This document shows, one piece after another, positions 1-11,700 of a DNA stretch of 64,000 nt. The translations under genes and the position numbers were made by a program. This DNA is from Hyalella azteca (taxonomy: Eukaryota; Arthropoda; Malacostraca; Amphipoda; Hyalellidae), in contig NW_025934572.1 in NCBI RefSeq assembly GCF_000764305.2, positions 372,001 to 436,000 on the forward strand, written 5' to 3'. The notes beneath the pieces were generated by a model. It was not told the origin of the DNA and made no database searches. It was given only the letters and a program-made list of their open reading frames with translations. Each line of letters begins with the position of its first letter. Position 1 is the stretch's first letter.

Positions 1-417
1 AATTGTAAATCCCACAACTACTTTCTGGACGAGGGTAAATTTTATTCATTAAATAATAGAAGTATAACATTGTTATTATGTTATTGAAACTCAAATATAA
101 TTCAACTTGAACTTCAGTGTTGAAGATGCTTCCTCAAAATAAAAAAAAAACAATTGTTTCGAAACACATTCAGGGTGCTATACTGTACCCAGTATGTACG
201 TATTGGGGATCTACTGTGCTTTCAACAAGCTTGATCATTCTAGATGCTTTTAACGACGTAGCTATTAATGAAACTAACGCCAATTATTTCAGGAAACTGC
301 ATACATGATAACATTATTATTAAAAAATGTTATTATTTATTTTTAAAAAGGTGTTAAACCAAGGTATTTATTATATTAAAAGTATTAAACCAAGCTGGTA
401 ATTTTGCATTTGATCAC

Positions 418-602
418 CTGTAGATTGGTGAGCCCGATGATGTTGTTCGTGATGTGTTTGATCCACTGAGACATGACCGCCGCGTCAGCGCAGTGCACCA
501 CCCCAGTGCTGCCCCCGCCGATGCCCCGCACCTCAAACGCGTGAGGCCTGAGCTTGTCCGTGCCGAAGATGTAGCGCGTGATGTACGCCATCATCAGCGG
601 TA
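418..602 (-). CDS. gamma-syntrophin exon, second half of split PH domain
   Basis: Minus-strand exon with acceptor CCGACAG before 602 and donor CAG|GTGATC after 418. It begins in phase 1 (two bases complete a split Val) and ends in phase 0, giving about 62 residues. The peptide contains MAYITRYIFGTDKLRPHAFE, then STGVVHCADAAVMSQWIKHI. This has the layout of the C-terminal half of the first PH domain of gamma-syntrophins, where residues around TRY..TDK..AFEV and the Trp of the final helix (QWIKHI) are conserved. Syntrophins are membrane-associated adaptors of the dystrophin complex. The remaining exons (second PH and syntrophin-unique domain) lie left of position 1, so the gene is partial. The family call rests on remembered human SNTG1/SNTG2 sequence. 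Confidence 0.87.
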
Positions 603-866
603 CTGTCGGACCAAACAGCTTAAGTCAGGGTCAGCTATACTAAAATAAGCTTTAATCATCGGCAATGTCATTCCAAGCAGCTTAAGTCAGTGTCAGCTAT
701 ACTAAAATAAGCTTCAATCATCGGACCTGTCATTCCAAACAGTTTAAGTCAGTGTAAGCTATACTAAAAAAAATTTAATCATCGGCAATGTCATTCCAAA
801 CAGCTTAAGTCAGGGTCAGCGATACTCAAAGAGGCTCTCATCAGCGGAACTGTCAGCACAAACTAG
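592..866. repeat. 62-bp tandem array starting at the exon edge
   Basis: About 4.4 imperfect copies, period about 62 bp, begin at 592, about 653, 715, 776 and 839. Each opens with a catcrgcgg/catcgg motif followed by ccaaacagcttaagtcag. The first copy starts inside the syntrophin exon (its last 11 bases are exon 5' sequence) and runs through its splice acceptor. The array therefore looks like a tandem duplication of an exon/intron junction. The last copy (839-866) again resembles the true junction most closely. Confidence 0.85.
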
Positions 867-3629
867 TAATCTGTGTAAGAATTTTAATCAATTTGAATCA
901 ACGTCACGATATTAACAAATAATGAAGTTGTCATGATGTTAACAAATGTTGAGAGATTCATGATGTTGAAAAATGTATGATAATTTTCAGCAAGGATGCT
1001 GGAGGTTCAAATTTTCAGTGGCCCTCAGTTAAAGGAATTTACATATAACCACAAAACCATACTTTTAAGTCAAAGATTTCTAAATTCGTGATTCCAATTG
1101 CATGAAAATATATAAATATTGTAACGTTGTAGCTTGTAACCACCGGTAAAAAGTAAGAGTTCGCATTCAAACCTACACGAATTCTGTCTTTTGAAATATA
1201 ATTTCAACATGAAGCCCTCAAAAAGGACCAAAAACAGAGCTGCAGCGATGCATGCACAACAAGCGAGTTCAAGCTGCACTTGCTAAACTGTTCACTAAAG
1301 TTTGCATGAATCTTGACCTAGCATGACTTTTTTTTGGTACAAGGCTCAGGAAATTGCACCAGCTTTTGTCCTAAGAGGACCCTTGGAAGCTTGAGACTTC
1401 ATGGAGGAAAAGTCCGATAAGAAACTTTAGTGCAGGAACTTGAATTTGTCGCCATGTGATGTTGTTATCTAATTAAAGTGCTGAGCTATGAGGCCTGTCT
1501 GGTGATTTTGCGGCGAAAGTTTACTATATATTACTTTCAAGATACAAATAAATTATATATCCGGTCTTAATCTAGTTAATCTATTTCTAATTTACGGTGA
1601 ATGACTGTTTATTTTATTTTGAATAAATTAACATCAATGAATATTCGCATGAAGGGTTATTGAACTTTGATATTTACACGGCAGATTCAAACACTGACAG
1701 TGGGAGCGAATGCAATGCAATATGAAGCGAGTTTCAACTACAAAATTGGCCTTCAAATTCAGAAAGCAATTAGGACCGCTCTGTGTTTTCCTTTAGCTGA
1801 AATTCGACTATTCCCAGCACAATAACTGTAGGACCGGTCCAATTTAGATAGCTTTAACGCGGTTCAATACTGATAACGAAGAGAGCTGAGCTCGAACTGA
1901 TATGAGCATTGCTTTTTGCTCCGCCGTGATCCCACATAAAAGCTCTTCAGTCATTTTGCCTGGAAAACCATTTACACTCGTTAACAAAATAATCCAATAG
2001 ATCTTCAGTTTTTACTTGCAATGCTCTCTGTTCAACAACAGACAGCAAACACGCAGGGGAATATATCGAATACCCGTGAAAACTCCGGAGACTTTTATCG
2101 AGGCAATAAAACTGCCAAGGTGCTGCGATGTTGTGGTAAGACGAGATTTGTTTTCTCTTAAGTAATTTGACGGATAGATTCTTTCTATCAGTGAAGTTCT
2201 TTCAGGGGAAAGTCAGGAATGTTGTGGCATTGAAAAGATGAAAAACCAGATTTGTGATAACTTGTGCAAAGAATTTGTGCTGCCAAAAATTGTTAGAATT
2301 AAAACATATAAATCGATTCACAAGTTGGGGATATCGCATGAAGAATATGTATAAGAAAAAAGTAAGAAACTTTGATTTTCTGGACGAAGCCCGGATGTCA
2401 AATTTACACAGTGCCAAGTTTTAAAAGGGAGTCCTGGAGGAACGTTGAGTTTTGAAACGGTCAACTTCAGAATCAGGTTACTTTGAAGCGAGTGAATTTG
2501 CCGAGATAGTGCAGCTGAGTCTAACATCGCTCTTATCCTAAAGGCAGAATTTCGTCAAATAGTGACTGATGAGCGAAACTGAGCGGTATTTGCATTTAAA
2601 AATCATGTGGGTTACGTCGAATCTTGAGTGACCATTTTGCTATTGCGATGTTTGACCGAGTTCGGACACAATTAAAATTAGTTTTGGATTACAGCAAACA
2701 AAATGAAAACTATTCCATTTCTATGCGTATCCCAAAATTTTGTTTCTGGTCGTCATTTTAAGCCAGAATTTCGAAAAAAGTCGCATTCTTTTGACCGAAC
2801 GTGAAGCGTTCGAACATACGATTTCGAACTCATCTTAACTATTCGGCCAGTCCATTAGGAACGCCTGATACAATTTCTGGTATGCGTTTAGAGCAGAAAT
2901 TTACTACAGTGGAAGTCTGCCGCATTGGAAATCAACATATCGAAAGTCAACGCAAAAGTTTAGTGAAATCATAACTGAAGTTGACGAGATCTACACGAAT
3001 TTCATTAACAACAGCTGCCCATCTTCGCTCATTCATCGTTAGTCAGCGTGTTACTCATTTATTGTAAGAAATTTTTCTGACTCGGCTGTTTCTTTCAAGT
3101 ATTTTAAATGGATTTTTGCGCTACAAGTCAAGTTTTATTAAATGGTCGACCTTTGTAGAAGTCGACGCTCCTGGAACAAATCAACGTTGATTTCCGAGGT
3201 CACACAGTATCAGGTTGTAGGACGCGCGAAAAATGGATATGGTCCTAATTGTTAATTGCTATAGAATGAATGTGCGGATGGACCTGCAAGCATGCTATTG
3301 ATAGTAGATTTTAATTGTGAACGAAATATTGATCTACAATTGCAGAGTAAATCTACGAAGCAAATACACGTTTTATTGTACTGACTGCTTTAAAATATTG
3401 TAGTAATTATTTACTCGATTATATTTTCGTAAGTTGAAAATCGAATAAATTAAAAATTCACACATGAATGGGACCATAAATTACCAGGTAGTCATTAATA
3501 CCGAAAAAAATATGGAGAGCTTCTAGCGACTAACCCCATCTTGCAAGAGATTCATCATAATAAAAACAATTGGAATAATTTACGGAGCAATACAATAATT
3601 TTATTGTTACTGGGCGTTGCATATCTCAC
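867..3629. other. syntrophin intron, no further gene seen
   Basis: Intron between the exons at 418-602 and 3630-3908. I see no exon with credible splice sites and coding character here, only short chance ORFs, and no obvious tandem repeat. Confidence 0.6.
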
Positions 3630-3908
3630 CCGTGACTACGTCGATCCACTGCTTCTCCATCTGCCCGCCATTGCAGAGAGCATCGGACATGGAAGCCGTG
3701 ACCTCGCTGTGCAAACTCGAGCCAGTAACGCTGTTATGCCGAGAGCAGTTCACTTTATTGAGGTTAGTGGTGTTCGGTGATGCTTTATTGGAATCTAAGG
3801 ATAGTTTATTGGTTAAGGGTTCGTTGCTTGGAGATGTGGTGGAGGATGCAGTTTTGGTGGTGTCTGACGTCGGTGAGTTCGGGTTAGATGGCGAGCGCCA
3901 GCCGGAAT
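3630..3908 (-). CDS. gamma-syntrophin exon, Ser/Thr/Asn-rich linker and start of PH second half
   Basis: Minus-strand exon of 279 nt, phase 1 in and phase 1 out. The acceptor CTGCAGCCAG precedes 3908 and the donor ACGG|GTGAGA follows 3630. Two other nearby AG acceptors would run into a TAA within nine codons, so 3908 is the start that keeps the frame open. About 93 residues: a low-complexity stretch rich in S, T, N and P (for example SPTSDTTKTASSTTSP), then NGGQMEKQWIDVVT. That last piece matches the start of the second PH half of gamma-syntrophins (..EKRW.D...). The linker joins the PDZ domain to the PH second half and is typically variable and disordered. Confidence 0.85.
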
Positions 3909-4089
3909 CTGGCTGCAGCTGAGTCTGGTTCGAAAGATCCGAGTTCGAATCTGTTCCGGAAGAAATTACAGCACTTGAAATCTAGTTGAATTATTAATGA
4001 AATGAGATGAAATTTTAGTTTGAATACCATAGCTTGTAATTGCATAACGAAAAAGATTCAAGTGAAGCTTTATTTTGTTAAATTGGTAT

Positions 4090-4280
4090 TATAAGCGCAT
4101 TTCTCATTAATGGAAAAAAGGCGCTATTGTGCTCGTCATGGCCGTCCATCCGTCCGTCCGTCGGTCTGTCTGTCTGTCTGTCTGTGACTTCACGTTTTCG
4201 TCGATTTTGAGAAAATGTACTCCCTGTCACTCACTGCAGTGAGTACTGAGTTATATTTTTTATTGGAAATGTCTTTGAGC
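4090..4280 (+). repeat. dispersed repeat with internal (CCGT/CTGT)n microsatellite, copy 1
   Basis: Contains the run tccgtccgtccgtcggtctg and then gacttcacgttttcgtcga, cactcactgcagtgagt and gagttatat. The same flanks in the same order recur at 47,735-47,925. This is therefore a dispersed element that carries a tetranucleotide microsatellite, not two independent microsatellites. Confidence 0.75.
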
Positions 4281-4782
4281 CAACGTTGGTCAAGATAAAT
4301 TTGGTTAAAATTAATATCAATGCCTCTATTATCCTTAAAATTGAACGCGAAAATAATAATGATCAAATACTATTGCTACTCATTTCTTGAGAAATTTCAA
4401 GAAAACTCACACATTTTCTCATTCTTTGTCATTGCGTATTTCGAGTTCCACCGTTGACTCAATTTATTGTCAACAACGCCATAAAAGAATTTATTTAATT
4501 TGCCAAATAGAATTCATATGCTCAAAGGTTCAGTTCTCCCCTAGAGAATTCAGCGCAATCTAAATGAGCATGAGGGAAGGACCAGAGAGAATCGTCTTCA
4601 GAATTTAAAACAACGAACGCAGCTTCAGGTAAATAGAGAAATTGGGGTTAGTCTAATTAGTAAGTTTTGCATTATTTGCGTTCCCATTTGTATGCATCAA
4701 AACATTATGGGAACTACTCCCAGCCGCGTGAGGCACTTAACGGTGTTTTTGGACCTCAGAAAAAAAGTTAAGAATTTTTTAT

Positions 4783-5112
4783 CAAAATCCGAGGTTTTTC
4801 GAATTTGGCGGTTCATTCGATCGGAAGGTTAAATTTTTTTTTTCAAAATCCGAGGTTTTTCGAATTTGGTGATTCATTCCATCGGAAGGATAATTTTTTT
4901 CAAAATCCGAGGTTTTTCGAATTTGGTGATTCATTCGATCGGAAGGTTAATTTTTTCAAAATCCGAGGTTTTTCGTATTTGGTGATTCATTCGATCGGAA
5001 GGTTAATTTTTTTTAAAAATCCGAGGTTTTTTTTTAATTTGGTAATCCATTCAATCGGAAGGTTAAATTTTTTTCGAAATCCGAGGTTTTTCGAATTTCG
5101 TTATTCATTCAA
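4783..5112. repeat. about 58-bp tandem array, six copies
   Basis: Six copies of a unit with the core aaatccgaggtttttcgaat, then ttggtgattcattcgatcgg and aaggtt, followed by a variable T run. The array ends about 20 bp short of the donor of the syntrophin exon at 5134, so it fills the very 5' end of that intron. It gives a chance plus-strand ORF of 106 codons with a repeating F-E-F-G-D-S motif, which I do not consider a gene. Confidence 0.88.
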
Positions 5113-5133
5113 GTGTGACTTATAACAACGCAC

Positions 5134-5262
5134 CAGCAGCCTTGTTGAGGAAGGGCGTGGCAGCCTTGTAGTGGCGGACGGTGAGCGTCACCTCTTCTCC
5201 AGCACGTCTCAGCTCGTCCGCGGCCTCGTCATGAGTACAGCGTAGCAGCGTCTTGTTGTTCA
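5134..5262 (-). CDS. gamma-syntrophin exon, C-terminal half of PDZ domain
   Basis: Minus-strand exon of 129 nt: acceptor TTTGTGTGCAG before 5262, donor GCTG|GTGCGT after 5134, phase 1 in and out. Joined to the exon at 5482-5641 it reads ILK-V-NNKTLLRCTHDEAAD, then ELRRAGEEVTLTVRHYKAAT and PFLNKAA. This is the beta-E/alpha-B/beta-F part of the PDZ domain. The His of THDEA sits at the first position of helix alpha-B, as in class I PDZ domains that bind S/T-X-hydrophobic C-termini. The following P-F-L matches the P-x-F-L-K stretch just after the PDZ in vertebrate gamma-syntrophins. Confidence 0.92.
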
Positions 5263-5481
5263 CTGCACACAAAGTTATTATTGATAACGCAATAATGCGA
5301 ATACGGTTTTCAGTATGCACATCATCAGTAGATATTACCAACAACGTTATCACTCGTCAGTAAACAGTGTTTAATGTTCACTGGTCAGCGAATAATCAAA
5401 TAACGAAATTTTTGAAATTCTATTCGAATTTAGTTCACTGGTAAACATAAACCAGAAAAATGTTGCATAGCCAAGATTCAC

Positions 5482-5641
5482 CTTTCAAGATGGCGTCACC
5501 GACAAAGAGCCTGGCAGTCAAGTCTGCCGCCTGGTCTTTGAATATCCTTGATATGAGAATAGGCAATTTGTGTTCTGCTCCGCCTTTTATACTCAGTCCA
5601 AGTCCGGAGTTTCTCTGACGAACGACGCGAACTCTCCGGAT
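5482..5641 (-). CDS. gamma-syntrophin exon, N-terminal half of PDZ domain
   Basis: Minus-strand exon of 160 nt: acceptor TTCCAATTCCAG before 5641, donor AAAG|GTGAAT after 5482, phase 0 in and phase 1 out. It encodes [20 protein letters not shown], then [20 protein letters not shown] and [25 protein letters not shown] is the carboxylate-binding loop plus the syntrophin-specific GGAEH signature, and LFVGDAIL is the canonical PDZ beta-D/E turn. This exon gives the strongest evidence for the syntrophin identity. In the family the PDZ domain recruits channels and signalling proteins to the dystrophin complex. Confidence 0.95.
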
Positions 5642-6649
5642 CTGGAATTGGAATAATAAAGACTTTGAACGAGGCATTAGTGGCAGGAAGACTGGAATTC
5701 CAATGAGGCTCCGGGTGCTGGAAGTGAAGGAAATTTGACAGCTCAGTCTGCCGCAACTCGTAAAAGGAAGACCGCTTCTTTGGCCCAGAAAAGAGTTTAA
5801 TCCACGAATCTGTAGAATTTAATTTGTAAAAGATCAAGAGGTTGAAGAATCGAACTGGATTTTTCAAGTGGAGTTTCAAGATCACTGTGGGTCTAATTAC
5901 TCTTGGTAACAAAAGTTTAATTACTTCAGGAAAAACATACTACTGGTCACTGCGGATCTTAGAACTCAGACACATCGAGTTGATACAGTGATGACATCGA
6001 ATAAGTTGAGTTTCAAGTCTCATTTCTGTCAAAGAATGATGGCTAAAGCTTAAACGAAAAATCCAAAACTTTATAGCGAACCAAATGTAAGCAAGTCTCG
6101 TTCAATCTTAATTAAAAGCTGTTCGTTCAAGTCGGTAATTTCCATCAGTTCATTCTATTGAAGAAAATTAGATCAATTAGCCAGCTATTGAGCAGCAATT
6201 AGCGGAGACTTGACCTGCGAGACGACAGACGGGGAGATCCACGACCTAATTTTGCTGGAGTTAACGCGCGTCATGTTAGCCTAGGCGCCCTGTTATTATT
6301 ATATAGTTTGATATACGCAATACCGATGTTATTACAGCTATGCTCTATAGAGTATCTACACCTTATCTTTTTCAGAATTGCGCAAATACGTTCAAAATTT
6401 TGGTAAAACTGCAATAAAGTTACGTTAGTTCTAATCGGCACAATATTTTCTGCCAACAATTTTCAACTGCAGTTATAGTTAAATTTTAAAATTATGCATG
6501 CATTCAAATTTAATATTATATTTGCACCACTTTAAATTTTACAACTTATACCCAATTACATTGACCTCGATTACTCTAATTGAAGTAATCCGAGTGGAGG
6601 AGAAATAATAGAAAACGACTCGTCGTTTAGTCTGTAGCCCCACTGTGAC

Positions 6650-7505
6650 AAAATTACTATACAGCAGCATTACTATATAGCATCTTTACTATACAGCAGC
6701 ATTACTATATAGCATCTTTACTATACAGCAGCATTACTATATAGCATCTTTACTATACAGCAGTATTACTATATAGCATCTTTACTATACAGCAGCATTA
6801 CTATATAGCATCTTTACTATACAGCAGCATTACTATATAGCATCTTTACAATACGTCAACATTACTATACAGCAGCATTACTATATAGCATCTTTACTAT
6901 ACAGCAGCATTACTATATAGTAATATTACTATACAGCAGTATTGCTGTATAGCAGCATTACCATAGAGCATCTTTATTAAATAGCAGCATTACCATATAG
7001 CATCTTTACTGTATAGCAGCATTACAATATAGCAGCATTGCCATATAGCATATTTTCTATATAGCAGTATTACTATATAGCAGCATTACTATACAACATC
7101 ATTACTATATAGCAGCATTACTGTATAGCAATATTACTATACAGCAGCATTACTATATAGCAATATTACTATACAGCAGTATTGCTGTATAGCAGCATTA
7201 CCATATAGCATCTTTACTAAATAGCAGTATTACCATATAGCATCTTTACTATATAGCATCCTTACTATATAGCAGCATTGCTATATAACAGCATTACTAT
7301 ATAGCAGTATTGCTATATAACAGCATTACTATATAGCAGCATTACTATATATCAGCATTACTATATAGCATCCTTACTATATAGCAGCATTGCTGTATAA
7401 CAGCATTACTATATAGCAGCATTACTATATGGCAGCATTATTCTATAGCAGCATTACTATATAGCAGCATTGCTATATAGCAGCATTGCTATATAGCAGC
7501 ATTTA
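6650..7505. repeat. 16-bp minisatellite, about 53 units, in syntrophin intron
   Basis: An array of actatatagcagcatt-type 16-mers. In the left part (6650-6900) two variants alternate (…cagcagcatt and …tagcatcttt), giving a clear 32-bp higher-order period. The right part is more homogeneous. It lies between the syntrophin exons at 5482-5641 and 8603-8746. Confidence 0.93.
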
Positions 7506-8602
7506 TCGGTAAATTCAAAACCAAATGATAAAATCTAGAGCCGCTCTATAAAAGGCTCACGAGCTCATATTTATTCAGCTATAATTTTTTAGAAGGCTCT
7601 AATGATAGCGCTTTTCGTGCCATAGCTGCACGTTAACGCGGGTATATCATCATCCAACAGACGCCTATTGAATGGCCTCTTAAAATTCTGCTAAGATCCC
7701 CTACAGCTCAAGTAATCATGGTCCATAAAAAGATACGTCCTCCATGCAGCGTACGTGCTGAGTAATAAATTGCTTCTTCATCTCAGTGATGTGCTTTATT
7801 CATCTCGGTATGTACCGGCATCAGCATTGGAGGAACAACGGAAAGTTGCTATAAGAAGTTATGGTTGTGGCATTAGGGGTGATTACTCATGGCAGTTGGT
7901 TAGTGCGTCATTGGTTGAAATTTATGGTGATTCAAATAAAATTATGAAGCTAGATGGTACATAATCTAGATGGTAGCTATGTAGATCTGTGGGCGTAATT
8001 TACGGAAGTTTGATAAAGCATCAGTGGTTTCATGTTAAATGCACGATTTGGGTTCAGTTTTTATTTACAGTACACAAGTTTTAATTTCGTTGATCGTGTC
8101 AAGAAGTATAATCTATCTGACCAGCAGAGAATCATTATTTATTCTGGGATATATTAAAATTGAAAATAAAAAGTGCTGCTTAACATCTCCCGTCCTGCCG
8201 GTCAATTTGTCCGCAAATATAATGGAAATTCAAGTCCAACAATTAAAATTTTATTGCCACACACGATACTGGCATACACATCTGAGTCACATATGTAACG
8301 TGCACATGCACGCTATTGGTGCACACACAAGTGAATCACATGTTATACTGGTGCACACATAACTGGTCAGCATGCATTACCTGTCTCCCATTGTCCCACT
8401 CTCATTATAAACTCAAAACCATAAAGACAAAGCAATTTGTCCGATCCTAAAGTAATTTGTCCGATCCTAAGAGCAATCAGTCAAATGCTAACGGCACACA
8501 GTAATACAGTTTTCCTCACGAATTTTCACCATGAAAGCAGAACCCAGCAATAGCATAACTAATAATGATAATATTGCAGATTACAACAATTGAATGACTG
8601 AC

Positions 8603-8746
8603 CCTTCCATCTGGACCGTCGTTAGGGTCGCGCCCGGCCATGACGGTTGTCTCGCGCTGCAGGATGAGGGAGTCCGACGTGAGGATGAGCTTACGCTGCT
8701 GCGGCCGAGACTTGCCATCGCTCACGCTCACCAGGCCCGCGTGCAT
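8603..8746 (-). CDS. gamma-syntrophin exon, first half of split PH domain
   Basis: Minus-strand exon of 144 nt, phase 0 on both sides: acceptor CTCCGATGCGGCAG before 8746, donor GGAAGG|GTCAGT after 8603. It encodes MHAGLVSVSDGKSRPQQRKL, then ILTSDSLILQRETTVMAGRD and PNDGPDGR. GLVSVSDG..KLILTSDSLIL fits the N-terminal strands of the PH domain that syntrophins split around their PDZ. The exon starts with ATG directly after the acceptor, so translation could begin here. The phase and the upstream exons suggest instead that this Met is internal in at least some isoforms. Confidence 0.9.
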
Positions 8747-11700
8747 CTGCCGCATCGGAGAGTTAGAAAAAATTAGCAGGAGTTGCAATTAGAGTGGGAA
8801 AAATGTTCCAAGAAGAGTGGCATTAGTAACATTGATGTGGTGAACTGTGAATGAAAATAGCGGAAATTATGAAGAAAGGGGCGGCGTAGTAAGCAACAGC
8901 TGGTGAGGCAACAGTGAAATCAACATGTATTCCGCAATTTTGAAGGATTGTGAACTTTTAAAAAAATTAGTAAAAATGAGATGAACTAAATCTGCAAGTA
9001 GGTGCCTTGGAAATAATTTGGTGACTATGAATTCAGACACAAAGACAGGGAATTCAGACACAATTTCTGTGTGGTGTCACAGAGATAGGGTGATGCCCAA
9101 CTAAGATAATTTTTTTGCAAGAAAATTACGAGTACGAAAATTCCAAAGAAGCAGTACGTAGAAAACAATTTGTGAGTCAAGGAAGAAACCGACATGGTTA
9201 ATTGCGGTAAAAATTCGTGGGCATTGTAGCGTTGTGGCGCGTGACTCCGAAGCCATGCCGTATAATTAATTTTACTGGGACAGTCATTCTTACCAATAAG
9301 AATAATAAATACATTTCTGCAGAGTAGATTAGTCAACTGCGAGGTAGAATATTTCAGTAACGAACATTATTTCCGTTTCAGTAAGCGATCATCACTATGG
9401 CGCAAGCAGATCGAATTGTGAAGCACAACCGAATCACCAGCAACCAGCGAAGTGTTCTTACAGCGTTATATTTATATCTTCTAACCAAGCCTTGCATCAA
9501 GCGTTCTGAGAGATGCATGAAAATTTAATAAAAAATATTGCTGACCAAAAAATAACACTGACCAAACGACACATTGCAGCGTCAGGCAATTAAATCAGAC
9601 AATCAAAAGAAGATGACGAATCAGGGTAATGGGATATTTGATGGAGACTCAGAAAGATGGGAAATTCGATTGTGATTCAGAAAATTTGGATATTCGATAG
9701 GGACTCAGAAAGATTGGATATTAGATAGGGATTCAGAAAGATGGGATATTCGATAGGGATTCAGAAAGATGGGATATTCGATAGGGATTCAGAAAAAATG
9801 GATGTTCGATAGGGATTCAGAAATATCGGATATTCGATAGGGACTCAGAAAGATCGGATATTCGATAGGGACTCAGAAAGATCGGATATTCGATAGGGAC
9901 TCAGAAAGATCGGATATTCGATGGGGACTAAGAAAGATGGGATATTCAGCGTGAATACGGAAAGTTACGCTGGGCCGTAAACAGAGTCTGTATTACCGCA
10001 GACTTCATGCATACTCCGGCATCGTATAAGCGCTCCATGTCCGTAAAACCATCATCAACTTGCGACGTCGGTGCATCGCCGTCAAACAATAAATACTCTT
10101 GAAGCTTGAGCGTCACGCGGAAATAACGCCAAGTATGAATATAAATAAACTTAGTTAAATGTAATTGGGACTTGACACTTTTTTTATTGTAGAGAATTGC
10201 ATCGGAGCCATTTTTTAACAACTTAAAAATCGTTATTATCTAAAGTTCAACAAGGGTTGCACTGAAATTTTCCAATATTTGCATTAGTGAGGACTCTCAT
10301 TCAACATATTTTTTCCGCTTGATCACCCGCCAATCATACGTTTAATAATATTTACTAATGAGAATACGTATAATGCGTTTCGTGCGCGTGTGTGCCATTG
10401 CTGAAAATTTAAAGCATAAATATTTTGTCAGCTCACATGCTCGTCTCATTGAATCATGGGAAAATGTCAGATAATTTCCATTAGAATCGCACCTTTAATT
10501 CATTAAAACTTGAAAAATTGTCTTGCATTACGAATCCGGACCATTGTCCGCCCTTGATAAATTTGTTTGGAAAACTCGAGATCAAATTACTCTGGCGGTA
10601 TTAAGCGAACTTCCATCAGCTATTTTTAGTCAAACTATTAATGGGAGTTCAATAGGAAAATTTCTATTAGTCATTAAGGGCATAAATTATTTAATTATTT
10701 AAGAACTTGTTCAATATGAACGATAATAGCATTAACGATGCATTTCCTTGGCAAAATGTCAAAGTCAAAGCAGATGAAATAATCAATAAAAACTTTGAAA
10801 ATTGTTCGCTATCTAAGGCAGAAAACAACTGTTTTAATACTGAAAACAACTGTTTTTAATAATATTTTAATTTAAGGGATTGTACAGGTTTGCGGGACAA
10901 AACGGACTCTGAACTCTAATGAGCGAACTTTAAGATATTGATTTTTATTTATAGAATTTAACAATACTAAAAGCTGGGCACGACTTATTATATGTTTTGA
11001 CGATTGTCAAATTTGGTGTAAAAATGAAACATTTGTCGGGCTGGGAATAAAATTGCGAGCGTCGACATGTAAACTTGAGAAAAATTCAATTCAAATAAAA
11101 TTTAAAAGATGAATAATTCACGACAGAGGGTATCAAATTTTTTGGAGCCCGAGGGAATGCATTCGAGTCAACGTTGAAAAAGAAATGCGTGAGTTTCTCA
11201 AATAGAAATATTGCCCCAAGCTCGTAAAAAATAATGATTGCGGTTTTGCGTTTCAGATCTCCCAGCACGGACAACAAATTGTCAGGGAGGAAGGGCGTTG
11301 AGCGAGCACCACATGGCATCGTCTGGCCAGGAGATGAGAGCGGTCAAATATCAATCAAAGTTTTCGGTAAATTTCGACGCACAGAATTTTATTGGCGAGT
11401 TTTCCGCATAATTATATTGCTTTTAAAACTTTTAAATGCAATGTAAATCCTATAAAATGATGGCAAATACTACAAAACCAATTAAGGGAGTCAAATCATG
11501 TCTTTTGAATCCTGTAATACAGTAGATTCATCGTAAAAAACTTTTTATAACCTTCTCACAGACTTGAAGAAGCAATAAAACAAAATGCGACACACTATTT
11601 CTCGGCAAGCAAACTTGCTGCGGGAAGTTGCTAATCGGGCAACTTTGATTGGAATTACAGCATCGGAGACATACTTGCAGTTGCTCGCAAGTGAAGTGAA

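Noticed and set aside
3925..3965. B-box-like gagttcgaatctg next to a syntrophin exon, suggesting a tRNA
   Set aside because: No A box or foldable acceptor stem at the right distance, and the DNA overlaps the splice acceptor region of the exon at 3630-3908.
4805..5125. 106-codon plus-strand ORF
   Set aside because: Produced entirely by the 58-bp tandem array; its repeating peptide follows the repeat unit.
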